DNA of 64,000 nt from Bradyrhizobium sp. AUGA SZCCT0283 (lineage in GTDB: Bacteria; Pseudomonadota; Alphaproteobacteria; Rhizobiales; Xanthobacteraceae). The position numbers and the translations under genes were made by a program. The notes beneath the pieces are model-generated. The model made no database searches and was not told the origin of the DNA. It worked only from the letters and a program-made list of their open reading frames with translations. Below are positions 52,370 to 61,156 of the stretch, in pieces (positions within the stretch are counted from its first letter, which is position 1; the number at the start of each line of letters is the position of its first letter). The stretch covers positions 62,001 to 126,000 of the forward strand of contig NZ_JAFCLU010000004.1 in the NCBI RefSeq assembly GCF_018130385.1. The letters run 5' to 3'.

Positions 52370-54955
52370 GTGCTGACCAGTATTGTTGTCTCCGTTGTCA
52401 GAACCTGTACGCGGTTTGCCACTCTCGTCGTCATCGTCTCCCTGCTTCTGGCGGTCGGAGCGAGCTACTATGCCGCCCGGCATTTCGCGATCAACACCGA
52501 CATCAACACGCTGATTTCGCCTGACCTCGACTGGCGCAAGCGCGACAATCAGTTCGAGCGCGCGTTCGACCGCGAAAAACTGATTCTCGCCGTGGTCGAG
52601 GCGCCGACGCCCGAGCTCGCCAGCGCCGCGAGCAAGGCGCTGGCTGCAAAACTCGCCGGCGACAAGCATTTCGAATCGGTGCAGCCGCTGGGTTCCGGCG
52701 AGTTCTTCGAAAAGAACGGGCTGTTGTTCCTGCCGGTGGAGGAAGTCGGCAAGGTCGCCGGCCAGCTCGAAGCCGCCGCTCCCCTGATCGAGATCATGGC
52801 CGGCGATCCCTCGATCCGCGGCCTGACCGGCGCGCTGGAGACCGGGCTTGCCGGCGTCAAGCGCGGGCAGGTCAAGCTCGACAATACCGAACGGCCCTTC
52901 AACCTGATCAGCCAGACGGTCGAGGACATCCTGAACAAGGGGACGGCGACGTTCTCCTGGCGCGAACTCGTCAGCGACAAGCCTTTGACCGATGCCGACC
53001 GGCGCGCCTTCATCGAGTTCAAGCCGAAGCTCGACTACAACGCGCTCGAACCGGGCAAGGATGCGACCGATGCGATCCGGCAGGCCGCGACCAATCTGAA
53101 TTTTGCGGGCCAGTACAGCGCGCGGGTGCGGCTGACCGGCCCGGTGCCGATCGCGAATGAGGAATATTCGACCGTGCAGGACGGCGCGATCGTCAACGGT
53201 GTCGCTACCGTCCTCATTGTCCTCGTGATTCTCTGGATGGCGCTGCATTCCGCGAAGATCATCTTTGCGGTGTTCGTGAACCTGTTCATCGGCCTTTCGC
53301 TCACGACCGCCGTCGGCCTGATGATGGTGGGATCGCTGAACCTGCTGTCGATCGCCTTTGCCGTGCTGTTCGTCGGTCTCGGCGTCGATTTCGGCATCCA
53401 GTTCAGTGTCCGCTACCGTTCCGAGCGTTTCAAGAATGAAGACCTTGCGCTCGCGCTGGAGAACGCGGCCCGGCGTTCGGCGGTCCCGCTGTCGCTCGCC
53501 GCGATGGCCACCGCCGCCGGCTTCCTGTGTTTCCTGCCGACCGACTACAAGGGCATTTCCGAACTCGGCAAGATCGCCGGCGCCGGCATGCTGATCGCGT
53601 TCATCACCAGCATCACGGCCCTGCCTGCCATGCTGAAGCTGCTTCACCCGCCCGGCGAAAGCGAGCCTGTCGGTTACGCGTTTCTGGCGCCGGTGGACGA
53701 ATTCCTCGAAAGGCATCGCGTCATCATCGTCGTTGGCACGCTGCTTCTCGTTGTGGCCGGGCTGCCGCTGCTCTATTTCATGCAATTCGACTTCAACCCG
53801 ATCAACCTGCGCAATCCAAAGGCCGAATCGATCGCGACCTTCCTCGATTTGCGCAAGGACCCCAACACCGGCGCCAACGCCATCAACGTGCTGACCAGTT
53901 CAGAAGCAGAAGCAAAGAAGATCGAGGCGCGGCTGGAAAAGCTGCCGGAAGTTCTGCGCGTGATGTCGATCGACAGTTTTGTGCCTGAGGATCAGCCGGC
54001 GAAGCTGCAGCTGATCGCGAAGGCGGCGAGGGTGGTGGGGCCTGCGCTCAATCCCGATCAGGTCGACGCGGCGCCCTCGGATGAAGAGAATGTGGAGGCG
54101 CTGAAGAGTTCGGTCGACAGCCTGCGCAGAACCGCCGGCGACGGCAAGGGTCCGGGCGCGGTCGCCTCGCGAAGGCTGGCGGACGCGCTGTCGAAACTTG
54201 CCGGCAGCGACCAGGCGACGCGCGACAAGGCGCAGAACATTTTCGTCGCCCCGCTCAAGATCGTGTTCGATCAGCTCAAGAACACGATGCAGGCAGGCCC
54301 CGTCACGTTGAAGACGCTGCCGCCGGAACTGTTGAACAGCTGGAAATCCAAGGATGGGTTGATCCGCGTCGAGGCGTTGCCGAAGGGCGACCCCAACAAC
54401 AACGATAACCTCCGCCGATTTGCCGATGCGGTTTTGGCGGCCGAGCCGAATGCGATCGGTGGGCCGGTGTCGATCCTCAAATCCGGCGACACCATCGTGA
54501 AGGCGTTCATCCATGCCGGCATCTGGGCGCTGCTGGTGATCAGCCTGCTGCTCTGGCTGACGCTGCGGCGGATCAGTGACGTGCTGATGACGATGGTGCC
54601 GCTGCTGGTGGCCGGCGCCGTCACGCTGGAACTTTGCGTGCTGATCGAGCTGCCGCTCAACTTCGCCAATATCGTCGCATTGCCGCTGCTGCTCGGCGTC
54701 GGCGTTGCCTTCAAGATCTATTACGTGACGGCCTGGCGCGAGGGCAGGACGAATCTGCTGCAGTCGAGCCTGACGCGGGCGATCTTTTTCTCGGCGCTGA
54801 CGACCGCGACCGCGTTCGGAAGCCTGTGGCTATCCAGTCATCCCGGCACCGCCAGCATGGGCAAATTGCTGGCGCTGTCGTTCGTCATCACGCTGGCCGC
54901 GGTGCTGCTGTTCCAGCCGGCGCTAATGGGCAAACCGCGCGATGTCGGGGAGTAG
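52370..54955 (+). CDS. hpnN: hopanoid transporter HpnN (RND superfamily)
   Basis: An 861-aa RND protein. Membrane segments lie near residues 18-36, 275-420, 450-470 and 715-855, with two periplasmic domains between (about 40-270 and 475-710). Sterol-sensing-like blocks such as LSIAFAVLFVGLGVDFGIQFSVRYRSER are typical. HpnN moves hopanoids from the inner to the outer membrane. GTG start with AGAAAGAAACGAA upstream. Sits between ispH/hpnH and hpnO. Its 3' end overlaps the convergent DUF2147 gene by 33 bp. Confidence 0.93.
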   Translation: MLTSIVVSVVRTCTRFATLVVIVSLLLAVGASYYAARHFAINTDINTLISPDLDWRKRDNQFERAFDREKLILAVVEAPTPELASAASKALAAKLAGDKHFESVQPLGSGEFFEKNGLLFLPVEEVGKVAGQLEAAAPLIEIMAGDPSIRGLTGALETGLAGVKRGQVKLDNTERPFNLISQTVEDILNKGTATFSWRELVSDKPLTDADRRAFIEFKPKLDYNALEPGKDATDAIRQAATNLNFAGQYSARVRLTGPVPIANEEYSTVQDGAIVNGVATVLIVLVILWMALHSAKIIFAVFVNLFIGLSLTTAVGLMMVGSLNLLSIAFAVLFVGLGVDFGIQFSVRYRSERFKNEDLALALENAARRSAVPLSLAAMATAAGFLCFLPTDYKGISELGKIAGAGMLIAFITSITALPAMLKLLHPPGESEPVGYAFLAPVDEFLERHRVIIVVGTLLLVVAGLPLLYFMQFDFNPINLRNPKAESIATFLDLRKDPNTGANAINVLTSSEAEAKKIEARLEKLPEVLRVMSIDSFVPEDQPAKLQLIAKAARVVGPALNPDQVDAAPSDEENVEALKSSVDSLRRTAGDGKGPGAVASRRLADALSKLAGSDQATRDKAQNIFVAPLKIVFDQLKNTMQAGPVTLKTLPPELLNSWKSKDGLIRVEALPKGDPNNNDNLRRFADAVLAAEPNAIGGPVSILKSGDTIVKAFIHAGIWALLVISLLLWLTLRRISDVLMTMVPLLVAGAVTLELCVLIELPLNFANIVALPLLLGVGVAFKIYYVTAWREGRTNLLQSSLTRAIFFSALTTATAFGSLWLSSHPGTASMGKLLALSFVITLAAVLLFQPALMGKPRDVGE

Positions 54956-55585
54956 GCAGATATCGCCGATATCGGCCGGTTGGCCAGGTTGGCCAGCCGC
55001 CTGCTTCTGAGCGGGCGCGGCCTTCGGCGCAGGCGCCGGATTGACCGCACCCGTGGTCTTCGGCGCCGCCGGCGCTGCGGTCTTGGGCGGCGCGCCGGCT
55101 GGTCCCTTCGGCGCACCCTTGGCCATGCTGTTGGCCGGGCTTGAGGGAATCGGCGGTCCGACGCGGGTCCAGGTTTCACCGCCGCACAGGAAGCCGAGCA
55201 CGCAGCCTTGAATCTCGAGCTGGTCGGTCCCGACCGGCTTGATCGTCGAGCTGTAGAGCTGTCCGTCCTTGGCGTTGTAGACTTGGCCTTCCCAGGCATC
55301 GACGCCGGGCTTCTTCTTCATGTCGATCAGGATCGGCATGCCCAAGGTCGGCCGGCTCTGCTTGGCGACATCAGGATTGTTGTTGTCCTTGCCGCCCGGC
55401 GTCTTTTCCCAGGCAACGACGCCCCACATGTTGCCGCTACATTGGGCGACGCGAATGTTGGCCACGCCATCGGCTACTTTCCAGTCACCGGTGGGGTCGG
55501 CGGCAAGCGCAGCGTTAAGACCTGTGGCTAAAAAAACTCCCGAACAAACTATTGTAAGCGCGATGGTTCTTGGGCAGTGCAACAT
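54923..55585 (-). CDS. DUF2147 secreted protein with Pro/Ala-rich tail
   Basis: A 220-aa protein with a Sec signal (residues 1-29, ending LAA) and a DUF2147 domain (about 30-140): DPTGDWKVADGVANIRVAQCSGNMWGVVAWEKTPGG, VYNAKDGQLYSSTIKPVGTDQLEIQGCVLGFLCGGETWTRV. A low-complexity Pro/Ala/Lys tail follows (about 145-205). Periplasmic; function unknown. Its position inside the hopanoid locus between hpnN and hpnO suggests an envelope role. Its last codons are antisense to hpnN. Confidence 0.82.
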   Translation of the reverse strand: MLHCPRTIALTIVCSGVFLATGLNAALAADPTGDWKVADGVANIRVAQCSGNMWGVVAWEKTPGGKDNNNPDVAKQSRPTLGMPILIDMKKKPGVDAWEGQVYNAKDGQLYSSTIKPVGTDQLEIQGCVLGFLCGGETWTRVGPPIPSSPANSMAKGAPKGPAGAPPKTAAPAAPKTTGAVNPAPAPKAAPAQKQAAGQPGQPADIGDICLLPDIARFAH

Positions 55586-55687
55586 GGTTCAAACCTATGT
55601 TTAAGTAGATGATCCAAAGCGGGGGTCAAAACGCCGCATTGAGTGTTTTCAGTTGACGAAACGGCCATCAACCGACGTATGTAGCGA

Positions 55688-57079
55688 ATGCCAAGTTCAT
55701 ATCTAGATGTTTCCAAGCTGTTTGTTGAGCGGCAGGCGCAGCGCAGTTCCATGCATGCGCGCCACCTGAACGAGCAGCTCGTCCGTGTGCTGAAGACCAT
55801 CGGCTACGATGTGGGCTTTCAGAAGGGTCAAGGTCAATACCTGTTCGATCGGGACGGCGTCCGCTATCTCGATCTACTGAGCGGATTTGGCGTTTTTGCG
55901 ATTGGCCGCAATCATCCGGCGCTGCGCGAGGCGCTGAAAAGCGTGCTCGATAGCGATTTTCCCAATCTGGTTCAACTTGATGTGTCCACGCTCGCCGGCG
56001 TGCTGGCGGAACGCCTGCTTGAACATGTGCCATATCTGGACAAGGTGTTTTTTGCCAATTCCGGCGCCGAGACCGTCGAGGCCGCGATCAAGTTCGCGCG
56101 TGGCGCGACCGGCCGCCCGGGCATTGTCTCCTGTTCCCATTCCTTCCACGGCCTGTCCTACGGCGCGCTGTCGCTGATGGACGATGCCAACTTCCGCTCC
56201 GGCTTCGAGCCGCTGCTGCCGGGATGCACGCAAGTGCCGTTCAACGATCTCGCCGCCCTCGAGCAGGCGCTGTCGTCGCGCCAGGTCGCGGCCTTCATCG
56301 TCGAGCCGATCCAGGGCAAGGGCGTCAACATGCCCACGGACGAATTCCTGCCGGGCGCCGCCGCGCTATGCAAGAAATACGGCTCCATCTTCATCGCCGA
56401 CGAAATCCAGACCGGCATCGGCCGCACCGGAAAATTCCTCGCGGTCGAGCACTGGAATGTCGAGCCCGACATGGTGCTGCTGGCGAAGGCGTTGTCCGGC
56501 GGCCACGTGCCGGTCGGCGCGCTGCTGACGCGCAAGAGTATCTTCGACAAAATCTTCAACCAGATGGACCGCGCGGTCGTGCACGGCTCGACCTTTGCGA
56601 AGAACGATCTGGCGATGGCCGCCGGCATCGCGACCCTCGACGTGATCAAGAACGAAAAGCTGGTCGAGCAGGCCGCCAAGCGCGGCGCCGAGCTTCGCCT
56701 TGCGCTGACGCGGATGGTGCCCGGTTATGAATTGCTGAAGGAAGTGCGCGGCAAGGGATTGATGATCGGCATCGAGTTCGGTCCGCCGAAATCGCTGCGG
56801 CTGAAGGCTTCGTGGAATCTGCTGGAGACCGCCAACAAGGGCCTGTTCTGCCAGCTCATCACCGTGCCGCTGTTCAAGGATCACAAGATCCTGACGCAGG
56901 TCTCCGGCCACGGCAGCCACACCATCAAGCTGCTGCCGCCGCTCGTGATCACGGAAGAAGACTGCAGCTGGATCGAAAAGTCGTTCGACGACGTCATCGC
57001 CGCCAGCCACAAGGTCCCTGGCGCGATCTGGTCGCTCGGCAAGACGCTGGTCGACAACGCGGTGCGGAAGTCGGCGTAG
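55688..57079 (+). CDS. hpnO: aminobacteriohopanetriol synthase HpnO (PLP aminotransferase)
   Basis: A 463-aa class III (ornithine-type) aminotransferase. PLP site: NSGAETVEAAIKFARGATG, Asp238 in IADEIQTGIGRTG and Lys267 in LLAKALSGGHVPVGALL. In hopanoid loci this enzyme converts the ribosylhopane-derived aldehyde to 35-aminobacteriohopanetriol. Length and locus support HpnO over ornithine or acetylornithine aminotransferase. A 13-bp stem hairpin follows. Confidence 0.92.
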   Translation: MPSSYLDVSKLFVERQAQRSSMHARHLNEQLVRVLKTIGYDVGFQKGQGQYLFDRDGVRYLDLLSGFGVFAIGRNHPALREALKSVLDSDFPNLVQLDVSTLAGVLAERLLEHVPYLDKVFFANSGAETVEAAIKFARGATGRPGIVSCSHSFHGLSYGALSLMDDANFRSGFEPLLPGCTQVPFNDLAALEQALSSRQVAAFIVEPIQGKGVNMPTDEFLPGAAALCKKYGSIFIADEIQTGIGRTGKFLAVEHWNVEPDMVLLAKALSGGHVPVGALLTRKSIFDKIFNQMDRAVVHGSTFAKNDLAMAAGIATLDVIKNEKLVEQAAKRGAELRLALTRMVPGYELLKEVRGKGLMIGIEFGPPKSLRLKASWNLLETANKGLFCQLITVPLFKDHKILTQVSGHGSHTIKLLPPLVITEEDCSWIEKSFDDVIAASHKVPGAIWSLGKTLVDNAVRKSA

Positions 57080-57085
57080 CCGGAC

Positions 57086-57124
57086 GAAGCCAACGGGGCC
57101 TCGTTCGCGCACCCCGTTGGCTTC
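57086..57124 (+). terminator. terminator hairpin after hpnO
   Basis: GAAGCCAACGGGG (57086-57098) pairs perfectly with CCCCGTTGGCTTC (57112-57124). T-run is weak. Confidence 0.65.
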
Positions 57125-57178
57125 ACCGGTTCCTGTTGTTGATCCCCGTCATGGCGATTGAGACCGGGAGGACGGACC

Positions 57179-58243
57179 ATGGTATGGCGCTGGACGCGAG
57201 CGGCCGCTGCTGCCGTTATGCTGATGGCCATCGCGAGCGAATCAGCCGCGCAGGAGCGCGCGTTCGATTTCGCGCTGGTCGGCGACATGCCCTACACCAA
57301 GGTGCAGGAAGCCGAATATCAGCGCGTGCTCGCGGCGCTCAACGCTGCCGAGCTTGCATTCGTCGCCCACATCGGGGACTTCCAGTTCGACGCGACGCCG
57401 TACAACCGCAATCCCGCCATCGCCTCGATGCCTTGCGTTGATGAAAACTACAGGGCGATCCACGACTCATTCCAGAGCATCCGTCACCCGTTCATCCTGA
57501 CGCCGGGCGACAATGACTGGTCCGATTGCTGGCCGCTGGAAGCCAGGAAGGTCGATCCACTCGAACTGCTTTCGAAGATCCGTATGATGTTCTTTCCGGA
57601 AGGCAGAAGTCTCGGGCAGAAACCGATCGCGGTGCGTAACCAGTCTGCCGATCCGAACTTCTCAAAATTCCGCGAGAACCTGCGCTGGTCGATGGGTGGC
57701 GTCACCTTCGTCACCGTTCACATCGTCGGCGAGAACGACAATTTCGGCCGCACCCCGGAGATGGATGCCGAACATCTGGAGCGGAAGGCGGCAAACGTCG
57801 CCTGGCTGAAGCAGGCCTTTGCCGAAGCGAAAGCCGCCGGCAGCCGGGGCGTGGTGATCCTGACCCAGGCCAATCCGGGCTTCGAGACTTTCTGGCCGGC
57901 GAGCGCCAAGACCCGCTACCTGCTTCGCTTCATTCCGCGTGGGCAGCCCGCGCCGAGCCGGCCGCTGGCATTCGACGACTACATCCAGACGCTGTCCGAA
58001 GAACTTGAAAGCTACGACAGACCGGTCGCCTTCCTGCATGGCGATACCCACATCTTTCGCGTCGACAAGCCGCTCTACAGCAAGAAGACCAATCGGCTGT
58101 TCGAGAATTTTACGCGCGTGGAAACCTTCGGATGGCCGGATAGCCATTGGGTCCGTGTCTCGGTCGATCCCGCCGATCCGCAGCTCTTTCGCTTCAAGGC
58201 CGAAATCGTGCCGGGCAATGTGGTCAATCGGCGCGCCAACTGA
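57179..58243 (+). CDS. secreted metallophosphoesterase
   Basis: A 354-aa protein with a signal peptide (residues 1-25, ending SAAQ). Calcineurin-like metal motifs: LVGDMPY, AHIGDFQFDA, TPGDNDWSDC and LHGDTHIFRVD. It likely hydrolyses a phosphoester in the periplasm. The ATG at 57179 has GGGAGG upstream; an earlier in-frame start lacks support. Confidence 0.82.
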   Translation: MVWRWTRAAAAAVMLMAIASESAAQERAFDFALVGDMPYTKVQEAEYQRVLAALNAAELAFVAHIGDFQFDATPYNRNPAIASMPCVDENYRAIHDSFQSIRHPFILTPGDNDWSDCWPLEARKVDPLELLSKIRMMFFPEGRSLGQKPIAVRNQSADPNFSKFRENLRWSMGGVTFVTVHIVGENDNFGRTPEMDAEHLERKAANVAWLKQAFAEAKAAGSRGVVILTQANPGFETFWPASAKTRYLLRFIPRGQPAPSRPLAFDDYIQTLSEELESYDRPVAFLHGDTHIFRVDKPLYSKKTNRLFENFTRVETFGWPDSHWVRVSVDPADPQLFRFKAEIVPGNVVNRRAN

Positions 58244-58315
58244 CCGGTTCGGAAATAAGCCGCAGTTGCGCGACAGCAAGACGCAACGGCATGATCGCAT
58301 CGATCGGAGCAGGGC

Positions 58316-58723
58316 ATGAACAAACTCACCGGCGGTTGTCACTGCGGCGCGATCCGCTATCAGATCGAGGGCGAACCGATCGTTCATGCGCTGTGTCACT
58401 GCGCGGATTGCCGGCGGCATGCCGGCGCGCCGATGGTCGGCTGGGCGATGTACGCGGAGGACGCGCTCAAGGTGACGAAGGGGACGCCCAAGGTCTACCA
58501 GTCTTCGGAACATGGCCGTCGGCAATTCTGCGCGGACTGCGGCACCGGCCTGTTCTACACCAATGCGAATGTGTTGCCCGGCATCGTCGATATCCAGAGC
58601 GCGACATATGACGACCCCGACGCTGTTCCCGCCATGATGCATATCCAGACGGCCGAGCGGATTCGCTGGATGGAGCGCGCCCACGAACTGCCGACCTTCG
58701 AGCGCTATCCGCCGCAGACATAG
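58316..58723 (+). CDS. GFA family protein (CENP-V/GFA domain)
   Basis: A 135-aa zinc-binding protein of the glutathione-dependent formaldehyde-activating family. Cys motifs: GGCHCGAIRY, HCADCRRHAG and FCADCGTGLFY. Family members are mostly uncharacterised cytoplasmic proteins; true formaldehyde activation is not assured. No operon partners. Confidence 0.87.
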   Translation: MNKLTGGCHCGAIRYQIEGEPIVHALCHCADCRRHAGAPMVGWAMYAEDALKVTKGTPKVYQSSEHGRRQFCADCGTGLFYTNANVLPGIVDIQSATYDDPDAVPAMMHIQTAERIRWMERAHELPTFERYPPQT

Positions 58724-58740
58724 CAGCCAATTCAGGTGCC

Positions 58741-58824
58741 GCAGCCCGGATGAGCGAAGCGATATCCGGGAGCATCAAGCGTCGCGGTCTCATCCCCGGA
58801 TATCGCGTCGCTCATCCGGGCTGC
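58741..58824. repeat. imperfect palindromic intergenic repeat (type E)
   Basis: Arms GCAGCCCGGATGAGCGA (58741-58757) and TCGCTCATCCGGGCTGC (58808-58824) are perfect inverses. Inner ATATCCGGG / CCCCGGATAT extends the stem. Confidence 0.8.
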
Positions 58825-59089
58825 TATGATCAGATGGATTGATCGCCCCGCTCCTCGATCCGCGCCCGCTGTTACCGTCGGGCGCAATAGCGACACTGTT
58901 GCGCCGATCGTTTCATTTGTAGGCGAATATTCTGCGCATCTGCCGGTGAAGATTTTCCGCGCCTGCACGCCATCGGGATTTCCGGGCGCGGCTTTTCAAA
59001 TCGCGGTGAGCGCCGTCGCACAGCTATCCGCTTTTGCGATGCGATACCCAATTGGGTGGGGTGATTTCATAACAAAGAGGATCTCACCG

Positions 59090-59332
59090 ATGACCAAGTC
59101 GATCCCAACACTCGCCGCCGCGCTGCTGATGACCGCGATCGCAACGCCCGTGTTCGCGCAAGCCGCGATCCAGGAACCCGGGACCTACTCCTTCTATCAT
59201 CCCAATGCCGACGTGCTCGGCGGCCGGCCGGCATACCGATCGTTCGATCAGTCCAATGCCTATTACAACGAGGCCGTGCCGATGCGTGATCGGCGGCAGA
59301 TCGCGCCGCGACATCATCGCAAGGCGCGATAA
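59090..59332 (+). CDS. small secreted hypothetical protein
   Basis: An 80-aa protein: a Sec signal (MTKSIPTLAAALLMTAIATP, cut after AQA) and a 55-residue mature part rich in Tyr, Asn and Arg that ends with a basic tail (RRQIAPRHHRKAR). AAAGAGG lies before the ATG. A longer in-frame reading upstream (from 58826) has no plausible start. Function unknown. Confidence 0.62.
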   Translation: MTKSIPTLAAALLMTAIATPVFAQAAIQEPGTYSFYHPNADVLGGRPAYRSFDQSNAYYNEAVPMRDRRQIAPRHHRKAR

Positions 59333-59399
59333 GGAGGTTGGCTTGATGCCTGTTGCGCGGGAGGGCGGGTGCACCACCGTGCGCCCGCGCTTCGCGAAC

Positions 59400-60158
59400 T
59401 TATCCCGCTGCGCGTATCGCGCTCTCGAACCTCTCGCCGAAATCCGCAAGCTCGTCCTTGGCGAGGTCGCTGACCGCCCAGTAGTTCAGCCCGCGATCGC
59501 TCCAATGCCGGATGTTGAAGCCCTGGATTGTTTCGACCTTCGCGGGGCGGCGCTCGGTGCTCGACGTCTGCGACACGAACAGATTGATGACGTGCTGGCG
59601 GCGGCGATAGACCACGGCGCCGATGGCGCGGGCATCGATGTAATCGAGCCGGCCGCCGATCAGGGTAAAGCCCTGCGCGGTCAGGTCGATCACCGGCGGC
59701 GAGACGTCGAGCTTGCCGTTGAACCACGGTTTTACGGTGTGCTGATCGGTGGAAACGACATCGGTGAGATGCCCGGCCTGCAGCGAACGCAAATGCGCCG
59801 ATACAACCTCCGACTGAATGCGCTCGAAATCGTCATGACGCAGCACGATCGCGACCAGGCCGGTCGCCGCCAAGGCCGACACCGCCGAGCCCATCGCAAA
59901 GCCGCGCAGCACGGCGCGGCGATTCGGCACCTGGCGCGGCTGCGGCAATGCGGCCTCGATACGCCGGCGCAACGCTGCGGGCGCGGTGTAGCCCGCGCCG
60001 GCTTCCGCAATTGCCTTGTTCATCTCGCGATAATCTCGAAGCGCCGCCGCGCAGCGTGGGCAGCCGGCGATATGGCTTTCCACTTCGCGCGCGTGCCCGG
60101 CGTCGAGCTCGCCGTCGATCAATGCGTGAAGCAGGACTTCAGCCTCGTCGCAGGTCAT
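59400..60158 (-). CDS. anti-sigma factor with zinc-finger domain
   Basis: A 252-aa protein. N-terminal ZAS zinc motif H-x3-C-x2-C in EVESHIAGCPRCAAALRDY, one membrane segment near 85-105 (GFAMGSAVSALAATGLVAIVL), and a periplasmic C-terminal domain (VIDLTAQGFTLIGGRLDYIDARAIGAVVYRRRQHVINLFV). It should hold the neighbouring ECF sigma factor at the membrane until a signal arrives. It overlaps the sigma gene by 4 bp. The ATG at 60158 has GAGGAG 10 bases upstream. Confidence 0.9.
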   Translation of the reverse strand: MTCDEAEVLLHALIDGELDAGHAREVESHIAGCPRCAAALRDYREMNKAIAEAGAGYTAPAALRRRIEAALPQPRQVPNRRAVLRGFAMGSAVSALAATGLVAIVLRHDDFERIQSEVVSAHLRSLQAGHLTDVVSTDQHTVKPWFNGKLDVSPPVIDLTAQGFTLIGGRLDYIDARAIGAVVYRRRQHVINLFVSQTSSTERRPAKVETIQGFNIRHWSDRGLNYWAVSDLAKDELADFGERFESAIRAAG

Positions 60159-60715
60159 TTGCGTTGCTCCTCTTCCGCCAGCCACGCCGATCGCAGCATG
60201 GCGCGGGCGCGCGCCAGACGTGACATCACGGTGCCGACCGGCACTTCGGCGACTTCGGCAATCTCGCGGTATGACAGGTTTTGAATTTCGCGGAGCACAA
60301 ACGTCTCGCGGAACGGTTCGGCCAGCGCCGCCACCAGCCGGCGGATGGTGTCGGAGTCCCAGCGGCGTTGTAGCTGCCCCTCCGGCGTTTCCTCGGCCTC
60401 ATGCCACAGCGGCGTCTGCTCGGCGCTCTCGGCCACGTCCTCGATCGCGCTGGTCGGCGCGGTGGCGCGGCGCGCATATTCGGCGCGGCAGACGTTGCGC
60501 AGGATCGCAAACAGCCATGGTTTCATCGCCGGCCCACGATAGCTGTCGAAATGCCTGAACGCTCGCAGGTAGCATTCCTGGACCGCGTCCTCGGCGTCAT
60601 CAGCGTTGCGAAGCAGGTAGCGCGCCAGCGTATAGGCGTCGTCCAGATAGGGCAGCGCGGCCTCGCGAAACCGCCGCGCCTTTTCGGGATCGTCGTCGGA
60701 TGCTCTAAGCGGCAT
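60155..60715 (-). CDS. ECF-family RNA polymerase sigma factor
   Basis: A 186-aa sigma-70 ECF protein. Region 2: LPYLDDAYTLARYLLRNADDAEDAVQECYLRAFRHFDSYRG, and region 4: LAEPFRETFVLREIQNLSYREIAEVAEVPVGTVMSRLARARAMLR. It directs transcription when released by the overlapping anti-sigma factor. Upstream on the same strand are a cupredoxin and a Tat phosphoesterase, probably part of its regulon. Start ATG at 60715 is favoured over a longer frame that overlaps the cupredoxin. Confidence 0.93.
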   Translation of the reverse strand: MPLRASDDDPEKARRFREAALPYLDDAYTLARYLLRNADDAEDAVQECYLRAFRHFDSYRGPAMKPWLFAILRNVCRAEYARRATAPTSAIEDVAESAEQTPLWHEAEETPEGQLQRRWDSDTIRRLVAALAEPFRETFVLREIQNLSYREIAEVAEVPVGTVMSRLARARAMLRSAWLAEEEQRK

Positions 60716-60750
60716 CGTCTTTCGTCCGGCTGCTGCAGAAAGCGATTCCG

Positions 60751-60778
60751 CCCGGCCGGGTTCGATCCACCGGCCGGG
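60751..60778 (-). terminator. intercistronic GC hairpin between cupredoxin and sigma genes
   Basis: CCCGGCCGG (60751-60759) pairs with CCGGCCGGG (60770-60778). It may attenuate or stabilise the message between the cupredoxin and the sigma factor. Confidence 0.5.
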
Positions 60779-60806
60779 CAGGGTTGTGATGCCTTGGTTT
60801 GGCGCG

Positions 60807-61142
60807 CTACTCAACCTTGACCACCCCCGTCATATGCGGATGCAGCGAACAAAAATACTTGTAGTCGCCCGGTGCCGCGAATGTGAACGAGAAGGTGCCG
60901 TCGGTGTCCATCGTCTTCGACCTGAACTTTCCGGCGCACACCACGGTGTGGGGGATGTCGTCGCGGTTGGTCCAGGTGACGGTCTGGCCGACCTTTACAG
61001 CGAGTTGCGCTGGCTCGAACACGAAATTGTCGATGTGCACGGCCAAAGGAACAGCTGAGTCTTCGGCGTGCGCAGCACCGACGGGCAGAAGCGCGGTCGC
61101 GACCACGAAGATGCCGAAGTCGCGGCGATTGATCGAACTCAT
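60807..61142 (-). CDS. cupredoxin family copper-binding protein
   Basis: A 111-aa amicyanin/plastocyanin-like protein with an N-terminal signal (residues 1-26, NRRDFGIF, possible Tat form). Type I copper ligands: His65 (DIPHTVV), Cys98, His101 and Met104 (FCSLHPHM). It would carry electrons in the periplasm. Located 14 bp after the Tat phosphoesterase and 91 bp before the ECF sigma factor, in the same direction. Confidence 0.9.
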   Translation of the reverse strand: MSSINRRDFGIFVVATALLPVGAAHAEDSAVPLAVHIDNFVFEPAQLAVKVGQTVTWTNRDDIPHTVVCAGKFRSKTMDTDGTFSFTFAAPGDYKYFCSLHPHMTGVVKVE

Positions 61143-61156
61143 TGTCGGTATCCTCT

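Noticed and set aside
58826..59089. Upstream extension of the small secreted protein
   Set aside because: The signal peptide starts at 59090 with a ribosome site; the upstream part has no start context and abuts a repeat.
60751..60778. GGTTCGATCC resembling a tRNA T-arm
   Set aside because: No acceptor or anticodon arms can be built; it is the loop region of a GC hairpin.
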